From Pandoraea sputorum (GTDB lineage: Bacteria > Pseudomonadota > Gammaproteobacteria > Burkholderiales > Burkholderiaceae), in contig NZ_CP010431.2 in NCBI RefSeq assembly GCF_000814845.2, forward strand, positions 1,178,001-1,242,000: a stretch of 64,000 nucleotides of DNA. Reading direction: 5' to 3'. The notes under the pieces were generated by a model, which saw only the letters and a list, made by a program, of their open reading frames with translations, ran no database searches and had not been told where the DNA came from. The position numbers and the translations under genes were made by a program. How positions within the stretch are numbered: the first letter of the stretch is position 1; each line of letters begins with the position of its first letter. Positions 55,286 through 63,518 of the stretch are shown here, piece after piece.

Positions 55286-56152
55286 TCAGGTCGTCTTTCC
55301 CTCCGGCATCGGCGTCGTCTCACGTGCATGACGCCATTCCGGCGGCCCGAACAACGCCATCCACTTGTTGCGCCAGCCCGGCATCGTGACGACGTCACGC
55401 GCCATCGTGCGCCATTCGTGGAACGTCAATGTGATCGGGTTATGGGTGTGGATCTGGTCGACGATGCCGTATTCGCATGGCTCGGCGTCGCTTTCCTCGA
55501 CGTATGAGCCGAACAGGCGGTCCCAGATCACCAGCACGCCTGCGTAATTCCTGTCGATGTAGCGCGGGTTGCGTGCGTGATGCGCGCGATGGATCGATGG
55601 CGTATTGAGCACGTACTCCAGCCAGCCCAGCTTCGGAATCGCCTGCGTGTGCACGAAGAATTGAAACGCGAGGTTGAGCAGCACCACACCGACGATCTGC
55701 ATCGGGGTGAAGCCGATGAGCGCCATTGGTGTCCAGAACAGCCACATGCCCGCCACGGGATACATCAGGCTCTGCCGGAACGCCGTCGACAGATTCAGTC
55801 GCTCGGACGAGTGATGCACGACGTGCGCCGCCCACAGCCAGCGAATGCGATGGCTGGCGCGGTGAAACACGTAGTAGAGAAAGTCCTGAACGATGAAGAG
55901 CAGCACGAAGCCGACCCATCCGGCAGGCATCGTGTAGATGCGGTGATGGTCGTAGAGCCACGCGTAGAACGGCACAATGAGCAGCCATGCGAGCTTGTCC
56001 GCGCCCTGATGCATGAGCGCGAGCGTTGCGTTGCTGATGGTGTCCTTCAGGCTGTACATGCCGGGACGGCGGCGTCGCCAGTACCACGCCTCGATGCCGA
56101 TGCACAGCACGAAGACCGGCGCGAGCGCCAGCAGAATCAACTCGACGTTCAT
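55286..56152 (-). CDS. Fatty acid hydroxylase/sterol desaturase-family membrane protein
   Basis: A 288-residue protein with several transmembrane helices and the histidine clusters of the di-iron hydroxylase superfamily: HRASH, HVVHHS and HRAHHARN. Members hydroxylate or desaturate lipids; the specific substrate is not known. The start at 56152 (MNVELILLALAP) follows GAGGAG, preferred to GTG 56170. Convergent with tsaC, 16 bp apart, without a terminator between. Confidence 0.9.
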   Translation of the reverse strand: MNVELILLALAPVFVLCIGIEAWYWRRRRPGMYSLKDTISNATLALMHQGADKLAWLLIVPFYAWLYDHHRIYTMPAGWVGFVLLFIVQDFLYYVFHRASHRIRWLWAAHVVHHSSERLNLSTAFRQSLMYPVAGMWLFWTPMALIGFTPMQIVGVVLLNLAFQFFVHTQAIPKLGWLEYVLNTPSIHRAHHARNPRYIDRNYAGVLVIWDRLFGSYVEESDAEPCEYGIVDQIHTHNPITLTFHEWRTMARDVVTMPGWRNKWMALFGPPEWRHARETTPMPEGKTT

Positions 56153-56392
56153 GACCTCGCGTCTCCTCACGATTGGGTCATCTGAACCGGTGTCCCTGCA
56201 TCTCTTGACGTGCCACTTTATGTGACACGGCCGGTGCAGGTGACACCGATGGAACGTCTATTCTGACGCGAATCGCTCTCGCTGGCGCTGCCGTTAGAGG
56301 GAAACGTCAAGTGCCGCGTCGGGACTCGCTTCTGCGTCGATGCACTTCCAAAGCGCAACGAAAGCAGGATGCAAGCCCGACGCCCGCCGCAC

Positions 56393-58042
56393 TCAGGGGG
56401 CGTTTTCGTACACCCAGGAAATCAGCGCATCGTTGAACGGACGCGCGTTGCTGGCCTTCGGATCGTTGATCAGCGAGACCACGACATAGGTGCTGCCCGA
56501 GCGCGTTGCAACGTAGCCCGCAACCGCGCCCACATCATCGAGCGTTCCCGTCTTGATGTGCGCGTTGCCTGCGACCTCACGATTGGTCAGACGATTGCGC
56601 ATGGTGCCGTCGACACCGACCGTCGGCATCGATTCGATGAGCACCTGTCCGGTCGGGCTATTGATGCCGTGTTGCAGCAGCCGCGCCAGTTCCGAGGCAC
56701 TGATGCGCTCCACGCGCGACAGACCCGAACCGTTCTCCACGACGAGGCCCGGCGTGGCGAGATCGTTCTTTTCGAGCCAGCGGTTGAGCACTTCACGCGA
56801 GCGCGCAATGCTCGCTGGCGTCTTGCCGTCGGCAGCCAATCCCAGCGTGAGGAACAGCTGACGCGCCATCACGTTGTTGCTGAACTTGTTCATGTCATGC
56901 ACGACTTCGGCCAGCGTCTGACCGCGATGTGTGACGAGCAGACGCGCACCCGGCGGCACAACCCCCGTGCGCACGTTCCCAGTGAACTGGCCGCCCGACG
57001 CCTGCCACAGCGCACGGAAGCCGCCGAGGAAGAAGCGGTCGCGATCCGGCGCGGCGATGTTCCATCCCTTGTCCTCGCACGACGCAGGATACGTTCCCGA
57101 GAAGTGCGCCACGTAGGCGCCGTCGGGTGTCGTGCTCAATGTGGGATGAATCCGTGCGAGCCAGTCGCCGCAATTTCCCGCGGGCGTCGACGACATTTCG
57201 TTCGCCACTTGCAGGTTCGCGAGCGGGGGCAGCACGCCGACATCCACGGTGCCGTTCGGATTGCCGGTGAAGCTGAACGACATCGCCTTGAACGAGTACA
57301 GCAGCGGATCCGGCGCGACGTTGTAGGGGCGGTCGCTGTCACCGTCGATGGGGCCCTGCGCGCCGATGTCCGCGCTATAGGCCGAACGGTCGAGCACGAT
57401 GTCGCCATTGATATTCGTCACGCCCGCGTTGCGCAGCTCAGTGACGAATTTCTCCATCTCTTCGGGCACCAGCTTCGGATCGCCCGTGCCTTTGAAGTAG
57501 AGATTGCCGTTAAGCGTACGACCGTCGGACGCACCGTCGGTGAACGCCTGCGTGCGCCAGCGGTAATCGGGGCCGAGCGTGTCGAGCGCGGCAATCGTCG
57601 TCACGAGCTTCATCGTCGACGCAGGATTGCGCGGCACATTCGGATTCACGGCGAGCAGCGGTGCAGGCACCGCGCCACGCGTTTGCAGCGGGTTGTCCAC
57701 TTTCGCGACGATCACGCTTACGTGCGATGCGGGCACCTTGCTCGCCGCCAGCGCGCGGGCCAGCGGTTGCGGCAACGGCGTGGCGTGCGGTGCCGTCACC
57801 GGCACCCTCGGCATTTTGCGCTTCGCCTGCTTTTCGGATTTTGCGTGCACAGGCGCGCTTGCCAGCATGGCAATGGCCAGCACCGCGCCACAGGCGCGCG
57901 CAAAGTTGGGCGTCGGGGAGATGGCGGAGCGGGACGAAAGTGACGAGAGTGACGAAAGCGGGAAGGTGCGGAGGCGATGCAGTGCGTCGGACGCGTGACG
58001 AAGGGAATGCAAAGGGCGGCGGGGCAGGCGTAGCAAACGCAT
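56393..58042 (-). CDS. dacB: D-alanyl-D-alanine carboxypeptidase/endopeptidase (PBP4 type)
   Basis: A 549-residue class C penicillin-binding protein. The three active-site motifs are intact: SxxK in NPASTMKL (Ser142, Lys145), SxN in KFSNNVMAR and KTG in HIKTGTLDDVG. A signal peptide ends at PVHA near residue 67; the 40 or so residues ahead of the hydrophobic core are unusually long and Ser/Leu/Arg-rich, so an internal start is possible. It trims and hydrolyses peptidoglycan cross-links in the periplasm. It is divergent from a two-component system across 241 bp. Confidence 0.94.
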   Translation of the reverse strand: MRLLRLPRRPLHSLRHASDALHRLRTFPLSSLSSLSSRSAISPTPNFARACGAVLAIAMLASAPVHAKSEKQAKRKMPRVPVTAPHATPLPQPLARALAASKVPASHVSVIVAKVDNPLQTRGAVPAPLLAVNPNVPRNPASTMKLVTTIAALDTLGPDYRWRTQAFTDGASDGRTLNGNLYFKGTGDPKLVPEEMEKFVTELRNAGVTNINGDIVLDRSAYSADIGAQGPIDGDSDRPYNVAPDPLLYSFKAMSFSFTGNPNGTVDVGVLPPLANLQVANEMSSTPAGNCGDWLARIHPTLSTTPDGAYVAHFSGTYPASCEDKGWNIAAPDRDRFFLGGFRALWQASGGQFTGNVRTGVVPPGARLLVTHRGQTLAEVVHDMNKFSNNVMARQLFLTLGLAADGKTPASIARSREVLNRWLEKNDLATPGLVVENGSGLSRVERISASELARLLQHGINSPTGQVLIESMPTVGVDGTMRNRLTNREVAGNAHIKTGTLDDVGAVAGYVATRSGSTYVVVSLINDPKASNARPFNDALISWVYENAP

Positions 58043-58283
58043 GACGGGCGGGGTTCTCCAGTGTTGCGCGCTGCGAAACCCCACAGCGCTGTGCGATGCG
58101 TGCCATTGTAAGTCCGACGTGCAACGAACTGTCGCTACAATGAGTCGAATTCCGGTGAGTGTCACTCGAAGGCAACATTGAGCGATCCCTCGCGACGCGC
58201 GTTGCATCGTGCACATCGATGGACGCTCAACGCTTGCGACCGATGTCAGACACCCCGGGCAAAGCCTCAACCGGTGCCAAACC

Positions 58284-58988
58284 ATGCGAATTTTGTTGGT
58301 GGAAGACGATACGATGATCGCCACGGCCGTCATGAAAGGTCTGCGCCAGGACGGCTGGACCGTCGACCATGTCGGCGACGGGCAGCGTGCGCTCGACGCG
58401 CTCGCCGTGGAGTCGTACGACGCGCTGCTGCTCGATCTCGGTCTGCCGCGTCGCGACGGTATCGACGTGCTGCGTACACTGCGCGGACGCGGTCAGACGC
58501 TGCCGGTGCTCATTGCCACCGCGCGCGACGCCGTGGCGGACCGCGTCAAGGGACTGGACGCCGGTGCCGACGACTACCTCGTCAAACCCTTCGATCTCGA
58601 CGAACTCGCGGCACGGCTGCGCGCACTGCTGCGGCGCCAGGCCGGACGCAGCGAGCCGTTGCTGCGCCATGGCGGCATCGTGCTCGACCCGGCAACGCGT
58701 CAGATCACCTGCGACGGCACGCCCGTCATGCTCTCGGCACGCGAATACGCCGTGCTCGAAGCGTTGCTCAACCGCCCCGGCGCGGTGTTATCCAAGTCGC
58801 AGCTCGAAGAACGCATCTACGGCTGGGGCGAGGAAGTCGCGAGCAACGCCGTCGAAGTCCACATTCACGGGTTGCGCAAGAAGCTCGGCGCGGATGCCAT
58901 CCGCACGGTGCGTGGCGTCGGCTACATGATGCCCGCGCAGACGAACGAGACCCCGAACGGTGGTCCATCGGCATCGGAGACGAACTGA
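58284..58988 (+). CDS. OmpR-family response regulator (QseB/PmrA-like)
   Basis: A 234-residue regulator with receiver domain (MRILLVEDDTMIATAVMKGL, phospho-acceptor Asp51 in LLLDLGLPRRDG, the VKPFD loop) and a winged helix (MLSAREYAVLEALLNRPGAVLSKSQLEERIYGWGEEVASNAVEVHIHGLRKKLG). This length and pattern are those of the QseB/PmrA/TctD subgroup. The start at 58284 is the natural receiver start; the frame from 58209 is unsupported. The stop overlaps the kinase ATG by one base. A PmrA-type box lies upstream of degP 2 kb away, a probable target (inference). Confidence 0.92.
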   Translation: MRILLVEDDTMIATAVMKGLRQDGWTVDHVGDGQRALDALAVESYDALLLDLGLPRRDGIDVLRTLRGRGQTLPVLIATARDAVADRVKGLDAGADDYLVKPFDLDELAARLRALLRRQAGRSEPLLRHGGIVLDPATRQITCDGTPVMLSAREYAVLEALLNRPGAVLSKSQLEERIYGWGEEVASNAVEVHIHGLRKKLGADAIRTVRGVGYMMPAQTNETPNGGPSASETN

Positions 58989-60397
58989 TGCGCTCGATCC
59001 GTCGCCGCCTGCTCTTCGGCTTGCTCATTACGCTGGCGATTGCACTGGTGCTCGCAGGCATCGCCATCTTCCGTCAGGCGCGCACCGAAGCCAACGAGTT
59101 GTTCGACTTCCAGTTGCAGCAGATGGCGTTGTCGCTGCCTGCCGAATCGTTCTCCAGTGTGCCGGGCGAGCACAACGACACGGAAGGTCTCGTCATCCAG
59201 ATATGGAGCCAGAACGGCGTGGAGTTGTATTACTCGCACCCGCGCACCCCACTGCCGCCGCGCGCCGAACTCGGCTTCACCACGGTGCAGACCCCCGTCG
59301 GCGACTGGCGCGTCTACGCGGCACGCGTAGGCGACAACGTTGTGCAACTGGCGCAGCCGATGGTGATCCGCGACTCGCTCGCCGTATCGATGGCATTGCG
59401 CACGCTGCTGCCGCTGGTCGTGGCCATGCCGTTGCTCGGCTTGCTCGTGTGGATTGTCGTGGGTCGTGGGTTGAGGCCGTTGCGTCGTGTGACGAAGGCG
59501 CTCGATGCGCGTGCGCCGGGCGCATTGGAGGCGTTCCCTGAAGCCGGTTTGCCGGACGAAGTGCGTCCGCTGGTGCGTGCGCTTAACAGCCTGCTCGGTC
59601 GGCTCGACGACGCACTGGTTCAGCAAAAGGCCTTCGTTGCAGACGCCGCGCATGAGTTACGTACGCCGCTCGCTGCCTTGCAGCTTCAGGTGCAGTTGCT
59701 CGAACGCGCGCATACCGATGCAGAGCGTGCCGAGGCCATGCGCGATTTGCGTGACGGCGTGCGTCGTGCGTCACACATGGTGGCGCAGTTGCTGACGCTG
59801 GCGCGTCAGGAGCCGGATGCCGCGCGGGCGGCAACGGCGTTCACCGACTTGCCGTTGGCGCCGCTGTTGCAGGACGTCGTTGCGCGCCACGCGGCGCTGG
59901 CCATCGCACGCGGCATCGATCTGGGGCTGGACGCCCCCGATGCGCTGGCGCAGATCAGTCGCGTGCGCGGCGATGCGAACGCACTGCAGACGCTCTTCGG
60001 CAACCTCGTCGACAACGCGCTGAAATACACGCCGCGCGGCGGACACGTGGATGTGCGTCTGATCTCGGCGACGCCATCTCCGGTCGTCGAGATCGAAGAC
60101 ACCGGCCCGGGCATTGCACCGGCCGAGCGCGAGCGTGTGTTCGATCGATTCTTCCGTGGCGGCGCGGCCATGACAGATGGTGCGATGCCGTCCGATGCGT
60201 CGGGGCAGCACGCGGTGGACGCGGCAAGCGAGCCGGACGCGCCGCGTGCGCAGGGCAGTGGTCTGGGTCTCGCCATCGTGCGAAACATCGCGCAGGCGCA
60301 TGGCGCACAGGTGGAGTTGCTCGACGCTCGCAACGCTCACGGATTGCGCGTGCGTGTGAGCTTCGGCGGCGCGACCTCGGTGCCACCGGCGCTTTGA
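58988..60397 (+). CDS. Sensor histidine kinase (QseC/PmrB-like)
   Basis: A 469-residue kinase. Transmembrane segments lie near residues 8-28 and 138-160, flanking a periplasmic domain of about 110 residues of the 2CSK-N type. Then come the dimerisation helix VADAAHELRTPLAALQ (phospho-acceptor His222) and the ATPase domain with N-box DNALKYTPRGG, EDTGPGIAP and GSGLGLAIV. The linker between the G1 and G2 boxes has an insert of about 30 residues (MTDGAMPSDASGQHAVD region). Co-translated with the regulator. Confidence 0.92.
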   Translation: MRSIRRRLLFGLLITLAIALVLAGIAIFRQARTEANELFDFQLQQMALSLPAESFSSVPGEHNDTEGLVIQIWSQNGVELYYSHPRTPLPPRAELGFTTVQTPVGDWRVYAARVGDNVVQLAQPMVIRDSLAVSMALRTLLPLVVAMPLLGLLVWIVVGRGLRPLRRVTKALDARAPGALEAFPEAGLPDEVRPLVRALNSLLGRLDDALVQQKAFVADAAHELRTPLAALQLQVQLLERAHTDAERAEAMRDLRDGVRRASHMVAQLLTLARQEPDAARAATAFTDLPLAPLLQDVVARHAALAIARGIDLGLDAPDALAQISRVRGDANALQTLFGNLVDNALKYTPRGGHVDVRLISATPSPVVEIEDTGPGIAPAERERVFDRFFRGGAAMTDGAMPSDASGQHAVDAASEPDAPRAQGSGLGLAIVRNIAQAHGAQVELLDARNAHGLRVRVSFGGATSVPPAL

Positions 60398-60479
60398 TCG
60401 CGGCGGCCTTTCTCGTCTCGCGGTGCCGACGCTCGCGCCGACACCGCGCCGACGCCACGTTAATGACGGACTGAGCCAC

Positions 60480-60905
60480 TCATCCGCGCGTCACACTGGT
60501 GACCTTGTCGTTTTCAATCGTGAGCGTGCGGCGATCCGGCCGGTGATCGCGTGTGGTCGGCATGGTCTTGCCGTCCTGCACGCCGATGCGCCACGGGCAC
60601 CCTTGCAGCATCGACTTCGCTTGCGTGAGCGACTTGCCGACAATGGCCTGATCGGACGGTGCATCCTTCGAACATTCCCCGTTCTGGCTTTGCATCTGCC
60701 CGGACATCGCCCCTTGCGCGGGCGTTGAGTCCGCCGGCCCCTGCGTGCCCACACCGTTGCCCGATGCGGCCTGCGCAGACATCGCCAGCGTCAGACAGAA
60801 AAACGTTCCGGCTACGCCGATCCAGCGTGATGCACGGCGCGCTTGGTGAAGGAGCGGGGAGGAGGTGGACGCTTCGGATGTGTCCAACATATCGATCTTG
60901 GGCAT
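60480..60905 (-). CDS. Exported I78-family-like peptidase inhibitor
   Basis: A 141-residue secreted protein. A signal peptide core (WIGVAGTFFCLTLAMSAQA) ends near residue 48, after a hydrophilic N-terminus. The C-terminal part (IVGKSLTQAKSMLQGCPWRIGVQDGKTMPTTRDHRPDRRTLTIENDKVTSVTRG) fits the I78 inhibitor pattern of a threonine/aspartate loop and RL-type strand. Two cysteines (ECSKD and QGCPW) could form a disulfide. The start at 60905 has AGGAGAATCACA upstream. It is divergent from the DegP-type protease, so the protease may be its target or partner (inference). Confidence 0.72.
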   Translation of the reverse strand: MPKIDMLDTSEASTSSPLLHQARRASRWIGVAGTFFCLTLAMSAQAASGNGVGTQGPADSTPAQGAMSGQMQSQNGECSKDAPSDQAIVGKSLTQAKSMLQGCPWRIGVQDGKTMPTTRDHRPDRRTLTIENDKVTSVTRG

Positions 60906-61227
60906 TGTGATTCTCCTGTCGATGAAAATCGCGCGGCGCGAAATTGCACCACCCAGCCACCGTAGACAGCGGCACGCGACGTACGCAAGTCGAACAACGC
61001 GAGGTGCGCCTTCAAACGCCAGCAACGGTGACGCATAGCAATCACTGTCGCTCCGAATCGTCTTCGATGAATGACATTGCGGCGTCGACGCTTTTTCCAT
61101 CGAAGCGCTGCGTTGCCGTCCTAAAGTCTCCTGAATGTTCCCTCAGGTTTCGTCTTAAGGTTCTCTTAAGGGAGCCTCTCTACGATGACAGTCATGTTCA
61201 AACGTGGTCGTCGGTAAGGAGAGACTC
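60906..61227. other. 322-bp divergent promoter region between I78-like gene and degP
   Basis: No gene was supported here. The right third holds the PmrA-type box (61154-61170) and a TACGAT -10 candidate (61181-61186) for the protease gene. Nothing specific was recognised in the left two thirds. Confidence 0.6.
61154..61170 (+). promoter_or_regulatory. PmrA/QseB-type box at the degP promoter
   Basis: CTTAAG (61154-61159), five bases, CTTAAG (61165-61170) exactly fits the PmrA/BasR consensus YTTAAK-N5-YTTAAK. It covers the expected -35 position of a TACGAT -10 at 61181-61186, as in activated class II promoters, and lies 57 bp before the degP start. Confidence 0.75.
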
Positions 61228-62769
61228 ATGCAGACTTCGAAGCTCACTCGTACGTTGGTTGCTGGTGCCGTGCTCGTTGCCCTGACGGGCGGCTATGTGG
61301 CGGGCCGTCAGCACTGGCAGACGCCTCTGACCTCGGAAATGGTCAGCGACGCGAGCGCTGCAAGCTCCCCGGCTGCCACCCCGGTTGCTGCGCAAAATGC
61401 CCCGAACACCGCGCCCCGCATGCTGGTGCCGGACTTCTCGCAACTGGCGGAACAATACGGACCGGCCGTAGTCAACATCAGTGTGACGCACGATGGGAAA
61501 CCTTCGGCGCAACGCGGCTCGGCTGCAAATCAGCTCCCGCCGGGCATGGATCCTAACGATCCGCTGTTCCAGTTCTTCCGGCACTTCTACGGTGCACCCG
61601 GTAACGACGGTGGCGATAGCGGTGGCGACGACGGTAGCAGCGGGCCGACGCGCAGCCTCGGTTCGGGCTTCATCGTGAGTCCGGACGGCTACATCCTCAC
61701 TAATGCCCACGTCGTCGACGACGCGAGTCAGGTGACGGTGAAGCTCACCGACAAGCGCGAGTACAAAGCGAAGGTCGTGGGCAGCGACAAGGCGAGCGAC
61801 GTTGCGTTGCTGAAGATTGCCGCCACGGATTTGCCGACGGTGAAGATCGGCGATCCGTCGAAGTCGAAGGCGGGTGAGTGGGTTGTGGCCATCGGTTCGC
61901 CGTACGGCTTCGACAACACCGTGACGGCGGGTATCGTGTCGGCGAAAGCGCGCGCGTTGCCCGACGAGAACTACACGCCGTTCATCCAGACGGACGTGCC
62001 GGTCAATCCGGGTAATTCGGGCGGACCGCTGTTCAACCTGAACGGTGAGGTCATCGGCATCAACTCGATGATCTACTCGCGTACCGGCGGATTCCAGGGC
62101 TTGTCGTTCGCGATTCCGATCGACATGGCGATGAAGGTCAAGACGCAGCTTCAGCAGTACGGCAAGGTGAGTCGCGGTCGCATCGGTGTGGCGATTCAGG
62201 AAGTGAATCAGTCGCTGGCGAAGTCGTTCGGTCTGCCCAAGCCTACCGGTGCGTTGGTGTCGTCCATCGACAAGAACGGCCCGGCGGCGAAGTCGGATCT
62301 GAAGCCGGGGGACGTGATTCTGGCCGTCAACGGCGCGACCATCGAGGATTCGGTGCAGTTGCCGGAGAAGATTGCGGATATGCGTCCGGGGCAGACAGCC
62401 ACGCTCACTGTGTGGCGTAACGGCGCGAAGCAGGATGTGTCGGTGAAGATTGCCGCGCTCAACGACAAGAAGGACACGGCGAGCACCGACGATTCGGCAA
62501 CGCATGGTCGGCTGGGCCTGGCGGTTCGCGAACTGTCGCCGCAGGAGAAGCAGGCGGCGCAGGTGACGAATGGTCTGCTGGTCGCACGTGCGGGTGGTCC
62601 GGCAGAGCAGGCCGGGGTGGAGGCGGGCGACATCATTCTGTCGCTCAACGGCACGCCGGTCACGAGCGTCGCGCAACTGAGCGAGAAGCTCAAGAAGGCG
62701 GGCAATAATGTCGCGTTGCTCGTGCAGCGCGACGGGCAACAGATTTTCATCCCGGTCGATCTCGGCTAA
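61228..62769 (+). CDS. degP: Periplasmic Do-type serine protease (DegP/MucD)
   Basis: A 513-residue exported protease/chaperone. An N-terminal signal or anchor (TRTLVAGAVLVALTGGYVAG) is followed by a trypsin-like domain with His161 (LTNAHVVDD), Asp191 (DVALLKI) and Ser264 (PGNSGGPLF), then two PDZ domains (GVAIQEVNQSLAKSFGL and RLGLAVRELSPQEKQ). It degrades misfolded envelope proteins. The start at 61228 follows AAGGAGAGACTC. No clear signal peptidase site is visible, so it may stay membrane-anchored. A PmrA-type box lies at its promoter. Confidence 0.95.
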   Translation: MQTSKLTRTLVAGAVLVALTGGYVAGRQHWQTPLTSEMVSDASAASSPAATPVAAQNAPNTAPRMLVPDFSQLAEQYGPAVVNISVTHDGKPSAQRGSAANQLPPGMDPNDPLFQFFRHFYGAPGNDGGDSGGDDGSSGPTRSLGSGFIVSPDGYILTNAHVVDDASQVTVKLTDKREYKAKVVGSDKASDVALLKIAATDLPTVKIGDPSKSKAGEWVVAIGSPYGFDNTVTAGIVSAKARALPDENYTPFIQTDVPVNPGNSGGPLFNLNGEVIGINSMIYSRTGGFQGLSFAIPIDMAMKVKTQLQQYGKVSRGRIGVAIQEVNQSLAKSFGLPKPTGALVSSIDKNGPAAKSDLKPGDVILAVNGATIEDSVQLPEKIADMRPGQTATLTVWRNGAKQDVSVKIAALNDKKDTASTDDSATHGRLGLAVRELSPQEKQAAQVTNGLLVARAGGPAEQAGVEAGDIILSLNGTPVTSVAQLSEKLKKAGNNVALLVQRDGQQIFIPVDLG

Positions 62770-62898
62770 GGCTTTTATGCCTCTTAGGCTACACAGGCCC
62801 CGAGAAAGACGCCAAGGGGTGCCACGCACTACCCGGGTACCGACGGCGGCGCTGTCGGTACGAACCGCATCGTTAAATCATGCAAGGGGAGGTTGAAC

Positions 62899-63348
62899 AT
62901 GTGGCAACAACAATGGCAACGCTGGTCGGTGGCAGCCGCCACCGCCGCAGCACTGACGGGCAGTCTGGGCGGCATTTCCGTCGCCCATGCACAGGGCGGC
63001 ACCTTGCCCCCGACGATGCAGCAGGGCAACGTGACCTACGTGTCCGGCGGCATCGACAGCGACGAATCGGGCACGTTCAAGCGTGAAGCGTCGCGCTGGC
63101 CGCTGTCCATCATGATGGCCGCACGCGGCGATGGCGCGAACGAATACATTGCCGACGCTCAGGTGCAGATCATGCACGGCGGCACGACAGTGCTCGATAC
63201 GCGCTCGAAAGGGCCTTACATGCTGGTGAAGTTGCCCGACGGCGACTACACCGTGAAGGTGACGTACGAGGGCAAGCCCATGACGAAGGATGTGAAGGTT
63301 TCCGCCAAGGGTCACGCCGTCGCATCGTTTCTGTGGCCGCACGAATGA
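62899..63348 (+). CDS. Small exported protein with carboxypeptidase-regulatory-like fold
   Basis: A 149-residue protein with a signal peptide ending at SVAHA near residue 32. The mature part (VSGGIDSDESGTFKREASRWPLSIMMAARGDGANEYIADAQVQI to LVKLPDGDYTVKVTYEGKPMTKDVKVSAKG) looks like a small beta-sandwich of the carboxypeptidase-regulatory type. Function unknown. The ATG at 62899 has GGGGAGG at 6 bases; the TTG at 62893 was rejected. It lies 129 bp after degP and ends before a strong terminator. Confidence 0.78.
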   Translation: MWQQQWQRWSVAAATAAALTGSLGGISVAHAQGGTLPPTMQQGNVTYVSGGIDSDESGTFKREASRWPLSIMMAARGDGANEYIADAQVQIMHGGTTVLDTRSKGPYMLVKLPDGDYTVKVTYEGKPMTKDVKVSAKGHAVASFLWPHE

Positions 63349-63443
63349 TGTGCCGATCAGTCGGGCGAACGTAGTGCCACGGATGTTTGACGCGTAAGTT
63401 GAGGTTACCCAGGCAGTACCACTCTGCAACGAGTGAGCGAGTT

Positions 63444-63480
63444 GCGCCGCCATGTTCTTCATGGCGGCGCTTTTTTTTTT
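63444..63480 (+). terminator. Intrinsic terminator after the degP region
   Basis: An 11-bp GC-rich stem GCGCCGCCATG (63444-63454) and CATGGCGGCGC (63460-63470) with a 5-base loop, followed by ten T. It closes the rightward unit before the convergent xdhC-like gene. Confidence 0.93.
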
Positions 63481-63518
63481 GCAGATTCGGAAAAGGTGGG
63501 GCGCGAGGGGGCGGGCTG

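Noticed and set aside
58178..58987. The 5' extension of the kinase frame into the response regulator
   Set aside because: The first 270 codons are an Arg/Ala-rich shadow of the regulator; the kinase starts at ATG 58988 overlapping the regulator stop.
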